The notes under the pieces were generated by a model that searched no databases, was not told the DNA's origin, and saw only the letters and a program-made list of their open reading frames with translations. From Bacteroidales bacterium (GTDB taxonomy: Bacteria; Bacteroidota; Bacteroidia; Bacteroidales; UBA932): DNA of 64,000 nucleotides. A program made the translations under genes and the position numbers. The stretch is taken from contig JAFUFS010000001.1 in assembly GCA_017469745.1 (NCBI GenBank), positions 50,581 through 114,580 of the forward strand, read 5' to 3'. Of this stretch, positions 26,134-34,426 are shown one piece after another. Every line of letters starts with the position of its first letter. The stretch's first letter is position 1.

Positions 26134-26592
26134 ATGAAAACTCTTTTCCACAAAGTTTTTTCCTCCCTCGGTACTTTTGTGCTGGGTGTGTTGGGTTTCA
26201 CTTCTTGTGATGGAATCAATGGAATTATCGATGGCCCGATTTTGTGCGAGTACGGCACTCCCCATGGAGAATTCAAGGTTGACATAAGGGTGACTGATGA
26301 GTCAGGTTCTCCCTTGAAAGACATTCATGTTTCGCCGGTCCTTCTGCATCCATCGAACTATGACATCAGGCGTCAGGAGTTGGAAACCATCAAGACTGAC
26401 GCTTCCGGTAAGGCAGTCAGGACCTATGACAATTCCTGGATAGATGATGTCCGGGTGATTTTCGAGGATACGACCGGGGTTTACGCAAAGGACAGTGCCG
26501 ACTTCAAGCCTGTCCAGACAAAGGAAGGAGACAACCATTGGTACAGAGGGGAAAAGACCGTCTCCGGTACCCAGAAACTTAAGAAGAAGTAA
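26134..26592 (+). CDS. rSAM-associated lipoprotein
   Basis: A 152-residue lipoprotein (signal peptide, then lipobox GFTSC) followed by a predicted Ig-like or carboxypeptidase-regulatory-like beta domain (GEFKVDIRVTDESGSPLKDI). The family, known in Bacteroidota as the lipoprotein partner of an rSAM/lipoprotein system, is encoded directly before its radical SAM protein. The stop overlaps the next ATG by one base (TAATG), so the two are made together. The function is unknown; modification of the lipoprotein by the partner enzyme is a hypothesis. Confidence 0.78.
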   Translation: MKTLFHKVFSSLGTFVLGVLGFTSCDGINGIIDGPILCEYGTPHGEFKVDIRVTDESGSPLKDIHVSPVLLHPSNYDIRRQELETIKTDASGKAVRTYDNSWIDDVRVIFEDTTGVYAKDSADFKPVQTKEGDNHWYRGEKTVSGTQKLKKK

Positions 26593-27662
26593 TGGCAGAA
26601 GTATCGCTCAGAAGAAGGATCGCACTGGACATCGCGGCCTCCATCAGGAAGTCCGAGACGGCGGACCATCCGCTGCTGCAGCTCTTCTGGGAGAGTACCT
26701 TGCGCTGCAACCTCAAGTGCCGCCACTGCGGAAGCGACTGCAAGCAGATTGCGAACACGCCTGACATGCCCAAGGAGGACTTCTTCAAGGTCCTTGACGG
26801 AATAGCCTCACACACCGATCCCCACAAGGTTTTCGTCATCGTCTCCGGCGGCGAGCCCACCATGCGCCCCGATCTCGAAGAATGTGGTAAAGGAATATAT
26901 TCACGAGGCTTCCCCTGGGGCATGGTCACGAATGCCTACGGCCTCACTCCGGAAAGGTATTCCCGGCTTTTGAAGTCCGGGCTCCATTCAATGACCATCA
27001 GCCTGGACGGCCTCCAGGAGAACCATGACTGGCTCCGTGGCCGCGAGAACAGTTTCGAACGGGCTTCCAAGGCCATCAAGATGGTTGTGGATTCGAATGC
27101 CATCGCCTTCGACGTGGTCACTTGTGTCAACAGGCGCAACTTCAAGGAACTGCCTTTGATCAAGGAGCACCTTATCGGCCTGGGGCTCAAGAACTGGAGG
27201 CTTTTCTCCATATTCCCGACCGGCCGTGCCGCCCAGGATCCTGACCTCCAGCTTCCCTCCGAGATGTTCAGGGGCCTTCTGGACTTCATCAAGGAGACCC
27301 GCAAGGAGGGTAGGATCAAGGCCAGCTTCGGTTGCGAAGGCTTCCTGGGCCATTATGAAGGCGAGGTCCGGGATCATTTCTACACCTGCCAGGCCGGCGT
27401 GACAGTCGGTTCCGTCCTGATCGACGGTTCGATCTCGGCATGTACCAGCATCCGTTCGGACTATCACCAGGGCAACATCTACAAGGACGACTTCTGGGAT
27501 GTCTGGCAGAACCGCTTCCAGCCCTACCGGGATCGCTCGTGGATGAAGAAGGACGAGTGCGGGGACTGCAAGTGGTGGAAATGGTGCGAGGGCAACGGCA
27601 TGCACCTTCGCGACTCTGACGGCAAGCTCATGCTCTGCCACATGAAAAGGATCACGGCGTAG
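26592..27662 (+). CDS. Radical SAM/SPASM protein of the rSAM/lipoprotein system
   Basis: A 356-residue radical SAM enzyme. Cys39, Cys43 and Cys46 (RCNLKCRHC) bind the SAM-cleaving 4Fe-4S cluster; SGGEPTMRPDLEE follows. The C-terminal part has a SPASM-like Cys pattern (YTCQAGVTVGSVLIDGSISACTS, given here as landmarks near bases 27381-27450, then ECGDCKWWKWCEGNG and LCHMKR) for auxiliary clusters. Such proteins modify peptides or proteins. Coupling to the upstream lipoprotein points to that as substrate or co-factor. It converges with lgt, with four bases between the stops. Confidence 0.85.
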   Translation: MAEVSLRRRIALDIAASIRKSETADHPLLQLFWESTLRCNLKCRHCGSDCKQIANTPDMPKEDFFKVLDGIASHTDPHKVFVIVSGGEPTMRPDLEECGKGIYSRGFPWGMVTNAYGLTPERYSRLLKSGLHSMTISLDGLQENHDWLRGRENSFERASKAIKMVVDSNAIAFDVVTCVNRRNFKELPLIKEHLIGLGLKNWRLFSIFPTGRAAQDPDLQLPSEMFRGLLDFIKETRKEGRIKASFGCEGFLGHYEGEVRDHFYTCQAGVTVGSVLIDGSISACTSIRSDYHQGNIYKDDFWDVWQNRFQPYRDRSWMKKDECGDCKWWKWCEGNGMHLRDSDGKLMLCHMKRITA

Positions 27663-27666
27663 CTGT

Positions 27667-28491
27667 TCAGTTCTTCCTGAACAAGAAGAATATTCCTATA
27701 ATAATGAATGGAACGCTCAGGAGTTGTCCCATGTTCATCCCTATGGTTCCCCTTAATCCGACTTCAAAAGGTTCCTGCACTTCTTTGAAGAATTCTATGA
27801 TGAAACGAGACAGGAATATCAGCACGATTGAAAGTCCGAAAAGAGTACCTGGTTGATGCTTCTTGCGGTGTCTGATGTAATACGCTAGTACAAGGAAGCT
27901 GATGAGGTACGCCAGTGCCTCATATAGTTGTGCTGGATGCCTTGGAATCATATCGACCCTGTCGAAGATGACGCCCCAATCGGTTCCTGTCGGAGCCCCA
28001 AGTATTTCTGAATTAAAGAAATTCCCAATCCTGATGAACGCCCCTGCCAGAGGGGCTGCAAAGGCTAGGTAGTCAAGTAGGTTAAGCAAGGGAACATGAT
28101 ATTTCTTGCTGAATAACAAAAGACAAAGTATCAGCCCGATTGCTCCTCCATGACTGGCTAGGCCAGCGTAACCGGTGAACCTTACCCCGGACTGCGTGAT
28201 TGAAATTGGCAGGATGATCTCAAGCGGGTGGTGGGAGAAATATTTCCAGTCATAAAAGAAGCAGTGACCAAGTCTTGCCCCGATCAAGGCTCCAAGTATG
28301 ACATAGAGCAGGAGAGGCTCAAGGAGAGAAAGGTCCATTTGATCTTTCCGGAACTTTTGCCTGATGACAAAGTATCCCAGAATGAACCCGATTACCCAGC
28401 ACAAGCTATAATAGCGGATTCCGAAGTCCCCGATGGAGAACAGCACCGGGTCAAAGTTCCAATGAATAAATGATTCTGTACCAATTCTCAT
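27667..28491 (-). CDS. lgt: Prolipoprotein diacylglyceryl transferase
   Basis: Lgt transfers diacylglycerol from phosphatidylglycerol to the lipobox Cys of prolipoproteins in the inner membrane. It is 274 residues long with about seven membrane segments. The Lgt signature is seen in RIGNFFNSEILGAPT, and the catalytic region HPAQLYEAL is intact, as is the conserved GGAIGLIL stretch. The many lipoproteins encoded in this window depend on it. It is convergent with the rSAM/lipoprotein pair; whether that nearness matters is unknown. Confidence 0.94.
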   Translation of the reverse strand: MRIGTESFIHWNFDPVLFSIGDFGIRYYSLCWVIGFILGYFVIRQKFRKDQMDLSLLEPLLLYVILGALIGARLGHCFFYDWKYFSHHPLEIILPISITQSGVRFTGYAGLASHGGAIGLILCLLLFSKKYHVPLLNLLDYLAFAAPLAGAFIRIGNFFNSEILGAPTGTDWGVIFDRVDMIPRHPAQLYEALAYLISFLVLAYYIRHRKKHQPGTLFGLSIVLIFLSRFIIEFFKEVQEPFEVGLRGTIGMNMGQLLSVPFIIIGIFFLFRKN

Positions 28492-28647
28492 AGTGTAAGC
28501 TAAATTATCTATCGCAATATTATAAAATAATATTCAAAACCTAAAATGATTTAAGTCTCAAAATTGGAGACTATTAGCCGGAGACATCTTCAAATTGAAT
28601 GTCAGTGAATTGTTGTGAAAGATGCTGAAATAATCCTTGTAAATAGC

Positions 28648-28655
28648 TAAATTTG
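28648..28655 (+). promoter_or_regulatory. Predicted -7 element for purH
   Basis: TAAATTTG, 22 bases before the purH ATG, within GCTAAATTTGTA, the same 12-mer at the same distance as at purM. The rest of the 186-base gap (28492-28677) holds a weak hairpin (AGTCTC...GAGACT near 28551) and nothing else recognised. Confidence 0.6.
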
Positions 28656-28677
28656 TAGTTAAGAAAAAGATCATTTC

Positions 28678-30315
28678 ATGAGGGCTTTAATAAGTGTTAG
28701 CGACAAGACGGGCGTGGTTGAATTCGCCCGCGAACTTGTGTCGCTGGGTTGGGAACTGCTTTCCACCAGCGGAACGATGAAGATGTTGAAAGAGGCAGGT
28801 CTGCCCGTCACCAGCGTCAGCGACGTGACCGGCTTTCCGGAGATCTGCGACGGCAGGGTAAAGACTCTCCATCCGAAGATCCACGGAGCCCTTCTGGCCC
28901 GCCGGGACCTTCCCGACCACATGCGCCAGCTTGAAGAGAACGGGATCGGAACCATCGACCTTGTGTGCGTCAACCTTTATCCTTTCCGTGAGACGGTTGC
29001 CAAGCCGGACGTCACGATGGAGGATGCAATCGAGCACATCGACATCGGCGGTCCTTCCATGGTCCGCAGCGCCGCCAAGAACTGGGAGAGCGTCACGATC
29101 GTTGTGAACCCCGAGGACTATGCCGTCGTCCTGGCCGAACTTCGCAGGGATGGCCATACCAGCCGTGAAACCCGCTTGCAGCTTTCCGCAAAGGCCTATA
29201 CACACACTGCCGAGTACGACATGGCCATTGCCTCATGGATGCGCCCCCAGGCCGGCCTTCCCGAGAAGCTATTCCTTGAATATGACATCTGCCAGCCTCT
29301 TCGCTACGGTGAGAACCCTCATCAGGAGGCCAAGTTCTACAAGACCTTGAAGAAGGCTCCATATTCATTGGCAACAGCAGAGAAGCTGAACGGCAAGGAA
29401 CTGTCCTACAACAACATCCAGGATGCCAACGCCGCCCTTAACATAGTCCGTGAGTTCACCGACAAGCCCTTCGCTGTCGGCCTCAAGCACATGAATCCCT
29501 GTGGCGCAGGAGTCGGTGAGACAATTGCCGAGGCTTGGACCAAGGCTTACGAAGGCGACAAGACTTCCATTTTCGGTGGCATCGTGGCCTTCAACCGCGA
29601 GGTCGATCTCGAGACTGCCCAGATGCTCAAGCCCATATTCCTTGAGATCGTGATGGCTCCTTCGTTCGCTCCGGACGCCCTTGAGCTTCTCTGCACGAAG
29701 AAGAACCTGAGGGTCCTTAAGGTCGATATGGGGGTCGAGGTCAAGGAGCAGATGAGCTGCGTCAGCGTAAACGGCGGCCTTCTGGTCCAGAACCAGGACC
29801 TTTCGATCTGTCCTCTGTCCCTCGACCAGTGCGTCACCGAGACGAAGCCCACTGAGGAGCAGATGCGCGATCTTGAGTTCACCTGGAAGATGGTCAAGCA
29901 CGTCAAGTCCAATGCAATCGCAGTCGGCTGCGGCGGCATGCTCCTCGGCGTCGGCGCCGGCCAGATGAACCGTGTCGGCAGTGCAAGGATTGCCTTGGAA
30001 CAGGCAATAGGAGGGGAAGGAGGTTTGGCAAGTCCGGCCACTGCCACCCTCGGCACGTTAAGAGGGGGGACCGTGAACGAAGTGAACGGTGGGGTCGAGC
30101 GAAGCGAGACGGCCGGACTGCCAGAACCTCCTTCCTTAGTATTGGCCTCCGACGCGTTCTTCCCGTTCGATGACTGCGTAACACTGGCGGCCGAGTACGG
30201 CGTCAAGGCCATAGTCCAGCCCGGCGGCTCGATCCGCGACGAAGACTCCATCAAGAAATGCAATGAGCTCGGCATCGCCATGCTCTTCACCGGAGAAAGA
30301 CACTTCAAACATTGA
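28678..30315 (+). CDS. purH: Bifunctional AICAR transformylase/IMP cyclohydrolase with palindromic insert
   Basis: PurH catalyses the last two steps of IMP synthesis. The N-terminal MGS-like cyclohydrolase domain (ALISVSDKTGVVEFAREL) and the transformylase domain (KYGEN-type motif seen as PLRYGENPHQ, and GLKHMNPCGAG) are intact, as is the C-terminus FTGERHF. At 545 residues it is longer than usual. The extra length maps to residues about 446-486, encoded by a 121-base palindromic element that keeps the frame open. The insert falls between the helix ending RIALEQA and the strand starting LVLASDAFF, a place where a loop may tolerate it. Confidence 0.93.
   Translation: MRALISVSDKTGVVEFARELVSLGWELLSTSGTMKMLKEAGLPVTSVSDVTGFPEICDGRVKTLHPKIHGALLARRDLPDHMRQLEENGIGTIDLVCVNLYPFRETVAKPDVTMEDAIEHIDIGGPSMVRSAAKNWESVTIVVNPEDYAVVLAELRRDGHTSRETRLQLSAKAYTHTAEYDMAIASWMRPQAGLPEKLFLEYDICQPLRYGENPHQEAKFYKTLKKAPYSLATAEKLNGKELSYNNIQDANAALNIVREFTDKPFAVGLKHMNPCGAGVGETIAEAWTKAYEGDKTSIFGGIVAFNREVDLETAQMLKPIFLEIVMAPSFAPDALELLCTKKNLRVLKVDMGVEVKEQMSCVSVNGGLLVQNQDLSICPLSLDQCVTETKPTEEQMRDLEFTWKMVKHVKSNAIAVGCGGMLLGVGAGQMNRVGSARIALEQAIGGEGGLASPATATLGTLRGGTVNEVNGGVERSETAGLPEPPSLVLASDAFFPFDDCVTLAAEYGVKAIVQPGGSIRDEDSIKKCNELGIAMLFTGERHFKH
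30015..30135. repeat. 121-bp palindromic element inserted within purH
   Basis: The outer arms are near-perfect inverted repeats of 25 bases: 30015-30039 (GGAAGGAGGT...AGTCCGGCC) and 30111-30135 (GGCCGGACT...ACCTCCTTCC), with one indel each way. Between them are smaller imperfect hairpins (ACCGT...ACGGT and GTCGAGCGAAGCGAGAC). Its translation (GGVERSETAG in the middle) is unlike PurH. It is a different sequence from the short dispersed repeat and from the REP near the transposase. Confidence 0.85.
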
Positions 30316-30321
30316 TAGGCC

Positions 30322-31713
30322 ATGGGAGTATTCCATTTGAGACAAATCCAGAAGCAGGATGGCAAAACCATCAACCTGGAAGATTACTTGGGCAAAAGCG
30401 TCCTCGTTGTCGGAGGAGGCGGTAGGGAACACGCCATTGTGGACGCCCTTTCCCGCTCGAGGCACGTCCGCAAAATCTACTGCGCTCCGGGCAATGCAGG
30501 AATAGCAGCCCAGGCTGAGTGCGTGCCAATCAAAGACACTGAAATAGAGAAGCTTCTGGAGTTCGTCAAGGAAAACGGAGTGGACCTTACAGTCGTAGGT
30601 CCTGAAGCGTCTCTCTCTGCAGGCATCGTTGACGCTTTCACTGAGGCCGGGCAGGCTATATTCGGTCCCTCCAAGGCCGCCGCGACCATCGAGTCCAGCA
30701 AGGACTTCGCCAAGCGGATCATGGAGAAATACAATGTCCCGACTGCGGCCTACAAGACTTTCGACGAATATGACGAGGCTCTGGGATATGTCCGTCGTCA
30801 GATGATGCCGGTCGTCCTGAAGTACGACGGACTGGCTGCAGGGAAAGGCGTCGTAATCGCAGAGTCCATGACAGAAGCTGAGGCTGCCCTCAAGGACATG
30901 CTTCTGGACGACAAATTCGGGCACGGGAAGGTCGTAGTAGAGGAGTTCATGACGGGCCCTGAGTTCTCGTTCCTCTGCTTCGTCTGCGGTGAAGAGGTGT
31001 TCCCGATGGTGCTCTCCCAGGACCACAAGCGTGCCTTCGAGGGCGACAAAGGCCCCAACACCGGAGGCATGGGAGCATATTCCCCGCTCCCTTTCATCAC
31101 CGACGAGGATTATGAATATGCCCTTGAGCACATCATGAAGCCTGTTGCTGCCGGCATGGTGGCTGAAGGCTGCCCGTTCAAGGGCGTCCTTTACGGCGGG
31201 CTTATGAAGACTCCCCAGGGCATCAAGGTGGTGGAATTCAACTGCCGTTTCGGCGATCCGGAAACCGAGGTTGTCCTGCCTCGTCTTAAGACCGACATCT
31301 ATGAGGTGTTCAGTGCGATTGCTGAAGGTGGCACAGCGATGGAATCTCTTGAGGGAACGATGGATAAGGAAGGGGAGATCGTCCCTGCATCGGAATTGAT
31401 GCCGGAGCTTGAGTGGTCAGACGAGGCCACTCTTGGTTTCGTCTTGGCTTCAAGGGGCTACCCGGGCTCATATTCAAAGGGATTCGAGATTTCTGGTCTT
31501 GAGGATGCTTTGGAAGAGCCTTCAATCCGCATCTATCACATGGGCACGAAGGCAGAATCCGGGCAGATCTTGACTGCCGGTGGCCGCGTGCTTATGGTGG
31601 TCGGCTCCGGAAAGGATCTTAGGGAAGCCCGAGACAAGGCTTTGGCAGCGGTCCGGAAGATCCACTGCGACAACCTGTTCTACAGGACTGACATCGGTCA
31701 TTGGGTGCTGTGA
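30322..31713 (+). CDS. purD: Phosphoribosylamine-glycine ligase
   Basis: GAR synthetase, an ATP-grasp ligase that joins phosphoribosylamine and glycine in purine synthesis. It follows purH by six bases, a likely operon. The family start VLVVGGGGREHAIV appears only after about 27 residues, so the annotated ATG at 30322 gives an unusual N-terminal extension; a TTG at 30388, three codons before that motif, is an alternative start. GPEASLSAGIVDAF, PVVLKYDGLAAGKGV and FNCRFGDPETEVV are all typical. The TGA stop is the first codon of a short dispersed repeat. Confidence 0.93.
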   Translation: MGVFHLRQIQKQDGKTINLEDYLGKSVLVVGGGGREHAIVDALSRSRHVRKIYCAPGNAGIAAQAECVPIKDTEIEKLLEFVKENGVDLTVVGPEASLSAGIVDAFTEAGQAIFGPSKAAATIESSKDFAKRIMEKYNVPTAAYKTFDEYDEALGYVRRQMMPVVLKYDGLAAGKGVVIAESMTEAEAALKDMLLDDKFGHGKVVVEEFMTGPEFSFLCFVCGEEVFPMVLSQDHKRAFEGDKGPNTGGMGAYSPLPFITDEDYEYALEHIMKPVAAGMVAEGCPFKGVLYGGLMKTPQGIKVVEFNCRFGDPETEVVLPRLKTDIYEVFSAIAEGGTAMESLEGTMDKEGEIVPASELMPELEWSDEATLGFVLASRGYPGSYSKGFEISGLEDALEEPSIRIYHMGTKAESGQILTAGGRVLMVVGSGKDLREARDKALAAVRKIHCDNLFYRTDIGHWVL

Positions 31714-31740
31714 GATTCTTCGCTTCGCTCAGAATGACAG
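31711..31740 (+). repeat. Short dispersed repeat (copy e) overlapping the purD stop
   Basis: TGAGATTCTTCGCTTCGCTC then AGAATGACAG; the TGA is the purD stop. Confidence 0.85.
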
Positions 31741-31791
31741 AAGTTTGTTTGTTTTTGGGAAGTAATTGAATAATAGTTAGTTTACAATACG

Positions 31792-32643
31792 ATGGTAATA
31801 AGCGGCAAAGAACTGGCGGCCAAGTTGAAGGCCGAGATGGCGGAGCAGGTGGCGACATTTCCGGAGAAGTACGGAAGGGTGCCACATCTGGTGGTGATCC
31901 TGGTGGGTACTGATCCCGGGAGCCAGACGTATGTAAGGAACAAGGAAAAAGCCTGCGATGTCGTAGGTTTCAAGCACACGACTTATCGCCTGCCAGAAGA
32001 CACTCCTGAGCAGGAAGTGCTGGACAGGATTGCATCGCTCAATGCTGACGACACCGTGGACGGAATCCTGGTGCAGCTGCCTCTTCCCAAACACATAAGC
32101 GAGACCAAGGTCATCGAGGCAATCGCCAAGGAAAAGGACGTGGACGGATTCCATCCGCTCAACACTGCTGCCCTCTGGCAGAAACGCCCCAACAATACCT
32201 GCGTAGTTCCATGTACTCCGATGGGCATCATCAAGCTTCTGGAGGAAGGGAATGTTGAGATCGCTGGGAAGAAAGCCGTAGTTCTCGGCAGGAGCCAGAT
32301 CGTAGGTCTTCCTATTTCGAAACTGCTTCTTGACAGGAATGCAACCGTAACCATCTGCCACTCAAGGACGAAGGACCTGGCTGAGGTCACAAGGCAGGCT
32401 GATATCCTTGTCGCTGCCATCGGCAAGGCCAAGTTCGTGACCGGTGACATGGTCAAGGAAGGAGCTGCAGTCATTGACGTCGGAATGGACCTGGATGAGA
32501 ACGGCAAACTTTGCGGTGACGTGGATTTCGCTTCGGTCGAGCCCAAGGCGTCGGTGATTACCCCTGTCCCCGGAGGTGTAGGTCCGATGACCATCTGCTG
32601 CTTGATGTCCAACACCATCCAGTGCTTCCTGAACAGATTCTGA
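31792..32643 (+). CDS. folD: Methylenetetrahydrofolate dehydrogenase/cyclohydrolase
   Basis: FolD interconverts methylene- and 10-formyl-tetrahydrofolate; the latter is the formyl donor for PurH. The 283-residue protein has the catalytic region YVRNKEKACDVVGF, the motif VQLPLPKH, KDVDGFHPLN, and the C-terminal PGGVGPMT. It follows purD at a distance of 78 bases that includes the repeat. Clustering with purH and purD makes functional sense. Confidence 0.95.
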   Translation: MVISGKELAAKLKAEMAEQVATFPEKYGRVPHLVVILVGTDPGSQTYVRNKEKACDVVGFKHTTYRLPEDTPEQEVLDRIASLNADDTVDGILVQLPLPKHISETKVIEAIAKEKDVDGFHPLNTAALWQKRPNNTCVVPCTPMGIIKLLEEGNVEIAGKKAVVLGRSQIVGLPISKLLLDRNATVTICHSRTKDLAEVTRQADILVAAIGKAKFVTGDMVKEGAAVIDVGMDLDENGKLCGDVDFASVEPKASVITPVPGGVGPMTICCLMSNTIQCFLNRF

Positions 32644-32667
32644 CGCTCAAGGATTTGTCTTTATGCA

Positions 32668-32705
32668 GATTATTTCCAATATTTGTAAAACGACTGGAAA
32701 TAATC
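32668..32705. promoter_or_regulatory. 11-bp perfect inverted repeat around the M28 gene promoter
   Basis: GATTATTTCCA (32668-32678) and TGGAAATAATC (32695-32705) are perfect inverted repeats separated by 16 bases that contain AATATTTG, one mismatch from the -7 consensus. It lies 17 bases before the M28 start. It could be an operator or, if transcribed, a leader hairpin. Confidence 0.5.
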
Positions 32706-32722
32706 TATTGATTCAGTACAAT

Positions 32723-34279
32723 ATGAAAAGAATCGTCAGTTTTTGGATGACGGCCGTCATGGCTGTCGCATTGGCTGTGCCCTCAATGGCACAGGACAAG
32801 ACCGTCAAGAAGATCATCGAGACGGGAAAGAATGACAATCAGGTGATGGTCCATGAAAACCATCTGGCCAATTACATCGGAGGCCGTCCCGTCGGATCTT
32901 CCGCCCTGACTCATGCCGAGGCCTGGGTCAAGGAACAGTTCGAATCCTGGGGCCTTGAAGTGATGGTTCAGGAAGCCGGTGAAATCAACGTAGGTTTCGA
33001 CCGCGGTCCCTGGTACGGCCGCATGCTCAGCGAAGACGGTTTCCCTCTCCACTTCGGTACCCCTGCCTACACTGCACCAACTCGCGGAAAGCAGACCGGC
33101 CATGTACTGGTCGAACCTCATTCCAGAAGGGAGTTTGAGAGGATGAAGGGAGCCCTCAAGGGAGCTTGGGTACTTCTTGACGCCCCGTCCACGGGAATGG
33201 CGATCGACTGGTCAGAAAAGGCCAACCAGGACCGTGCCGAGATCATCAAGCAGAACGAGGAGATCGACCGCCAGAACATGGAAATCCGCCGTTACAACAT
33301 GACTCACAGGGACGAGACTCCGAAGGAGATGCTCCCTTACAAGCAGGTCACCGCTCCTTTCTATAAGGAGATGGTCGAGGCCGGAGTCCTCGGTTTCATC
33401 CGTTCCGCTGCGGTTCCTCTCAGGATCATGTACGACCGTGCCAACTGCTACAACATCACCATGGAAAACCTGCCGACCGTCTGCGACATCTGCCTGGACG
33501 AGGCTCAGTTCAAGGTGATCAAGGAGAAAGTCCTGCGCAAGGACATCTTCCAGCTCGAGTTTGACATCCGCAACCACTTCTATCGCGGCCCGGTCAAGTA
33601 CCACAACATCATCGGAATCATCCGCGGCAGCAAGTATCCCAATGAATATGTCCTCACTGGCGGCCATCTTGACGCTTATGACAACGGTACCGGTGCCGTC
33701 GACGACGGCAACGGAGCCAGCCTCAATCTTGAGGTCGCGAGGCTTCTCGCCACTTCAGGCGCCAAGCCGAAGCGTTCCATCATGGTCTGCATCTGGACAG
33801 GCGAGGAGTACGGACTGCTCGGTTCCAAGTTCTTCGTCGAGAACAAGACCGTTCCTCTCGAGAAGATCTCCAATTACATCAACCGCGACGGCGGTCCTCT
33901 CATGTCGACAGGCGTGACTGTTCCTCCGGCAATGTACGATGACTACGTGGAAATCTGCAAGCCCATCATGGATCTTGATCCCGAGGTCCCGTTCACAGTC
34001 AACAAACGCCCCGGTGAGCCCCAGCCTCGTCCGAAGAGCGCCGGCGGAAGCGACCATGCTTACTTTGCGATGAACGGTGTTCCCACTATCGGTTTCCAGG
34101 AGTCCGATCCCAAGGGCTACAATTTCGAGTACCAGGAGATCTGGCACACTGAGAGGGACATCTACAACAAGGTAATTCCCGAGTACATGGAGCACTCTGC
34201 CACCGTCACTGCCGTAGTCGTCTACGGTCTTGCCAACCTGGACCACCAGCTCTCCCGCCAGGGACTCTACAAGGAGTAG
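32723..34279 (+). CDS. M28 family zinc peptidase (secreted)
   Basis: A 518-residue secreted metallopeptidase, probably an aminopeptidase or carboxypeptidase. A signal peptide (MKRIVSFWMT to PSMAQ) supports the start at 32723. A PA-like inserted domain lies in the first half. The M28 metal motifs are in order: GGHLDAYDNGTGAVDDGNGA (given as His and Asp ligands near base 33660), WTGEEYGLLGS (Glu base and Glu ligand), NRDGGP and GGSDHAYF (final His). A strong hairpin follows the stop. Confidence 0.9.
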   Translation: MKRIVSFWMTAVMAVALAVPSMAQDKTVKKIIETGKNDNQVMVHENHLANYIGGRPVGSSALTHAEAWVKEQFESWGLEVMVQEAGEINVGFDRGPWYGRMLSEDGFPLHFGTPAYTAPTRGKQTGHVLVEPHSRREFERMKGALKGAWVLLDAPSTGMAIDWSEKANQDRAEIIKQNEEIDRQNMEIRRYNMTHRDETPKEMLPYKQVTAPFYKEMVEAGVLGFIRSAAVPLRIMYDRANCYNITMENLPTVCDICLDEAQFKVIKEKVLRKDIFQLEFDIRNHFYRGPVKYHNIIGIIRGSKYPNEYVLTGGHLDAYDNGTGAVDDGNGASLNLEVARLLATSGAKPKRSIMVCIWTGEEYGLLGSKFFVENKTVPLEKISNYINRDGGPLMSTGVTVPPAMYDDYVEICKPIMDLDPEVPFTVNKRPGEPQPRPKSAGGSDHAYFAMNGVPTIGFQESDPKGYNFEYQEIWHTERDIYNKVIPEYMEHSATVTAVVVYGLANLDHQLSRQGLYKE

Positions 34280-34326
34280 CCTGACCCTTTTTTGAAAACT
34301 CTACAATAACTCTATATCACCCCCTC

Positions 34327-34361
34327 CAGAGTGGCCTGCATTACCGATGCGGGCCACTCTG
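34327..34361 (+). terminator. Hairpin terminator after the M28 gene
   Basis: A perfect 10-bp stem (CAGAGTGGCC and GGCCACTCTG) with a 15-base loop, followed by a T-rich stretch (TTTCTCTACAACTTTTT). It lies 47 bases after the M28 stop. Confidence 0.7.
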
Positions 34362-34426
34362 TTTCTCTACAACTTTTTGATTTTAGAGCAAATATTCTTA
34401 TCATTACATCAATAATAACGCTCTAT

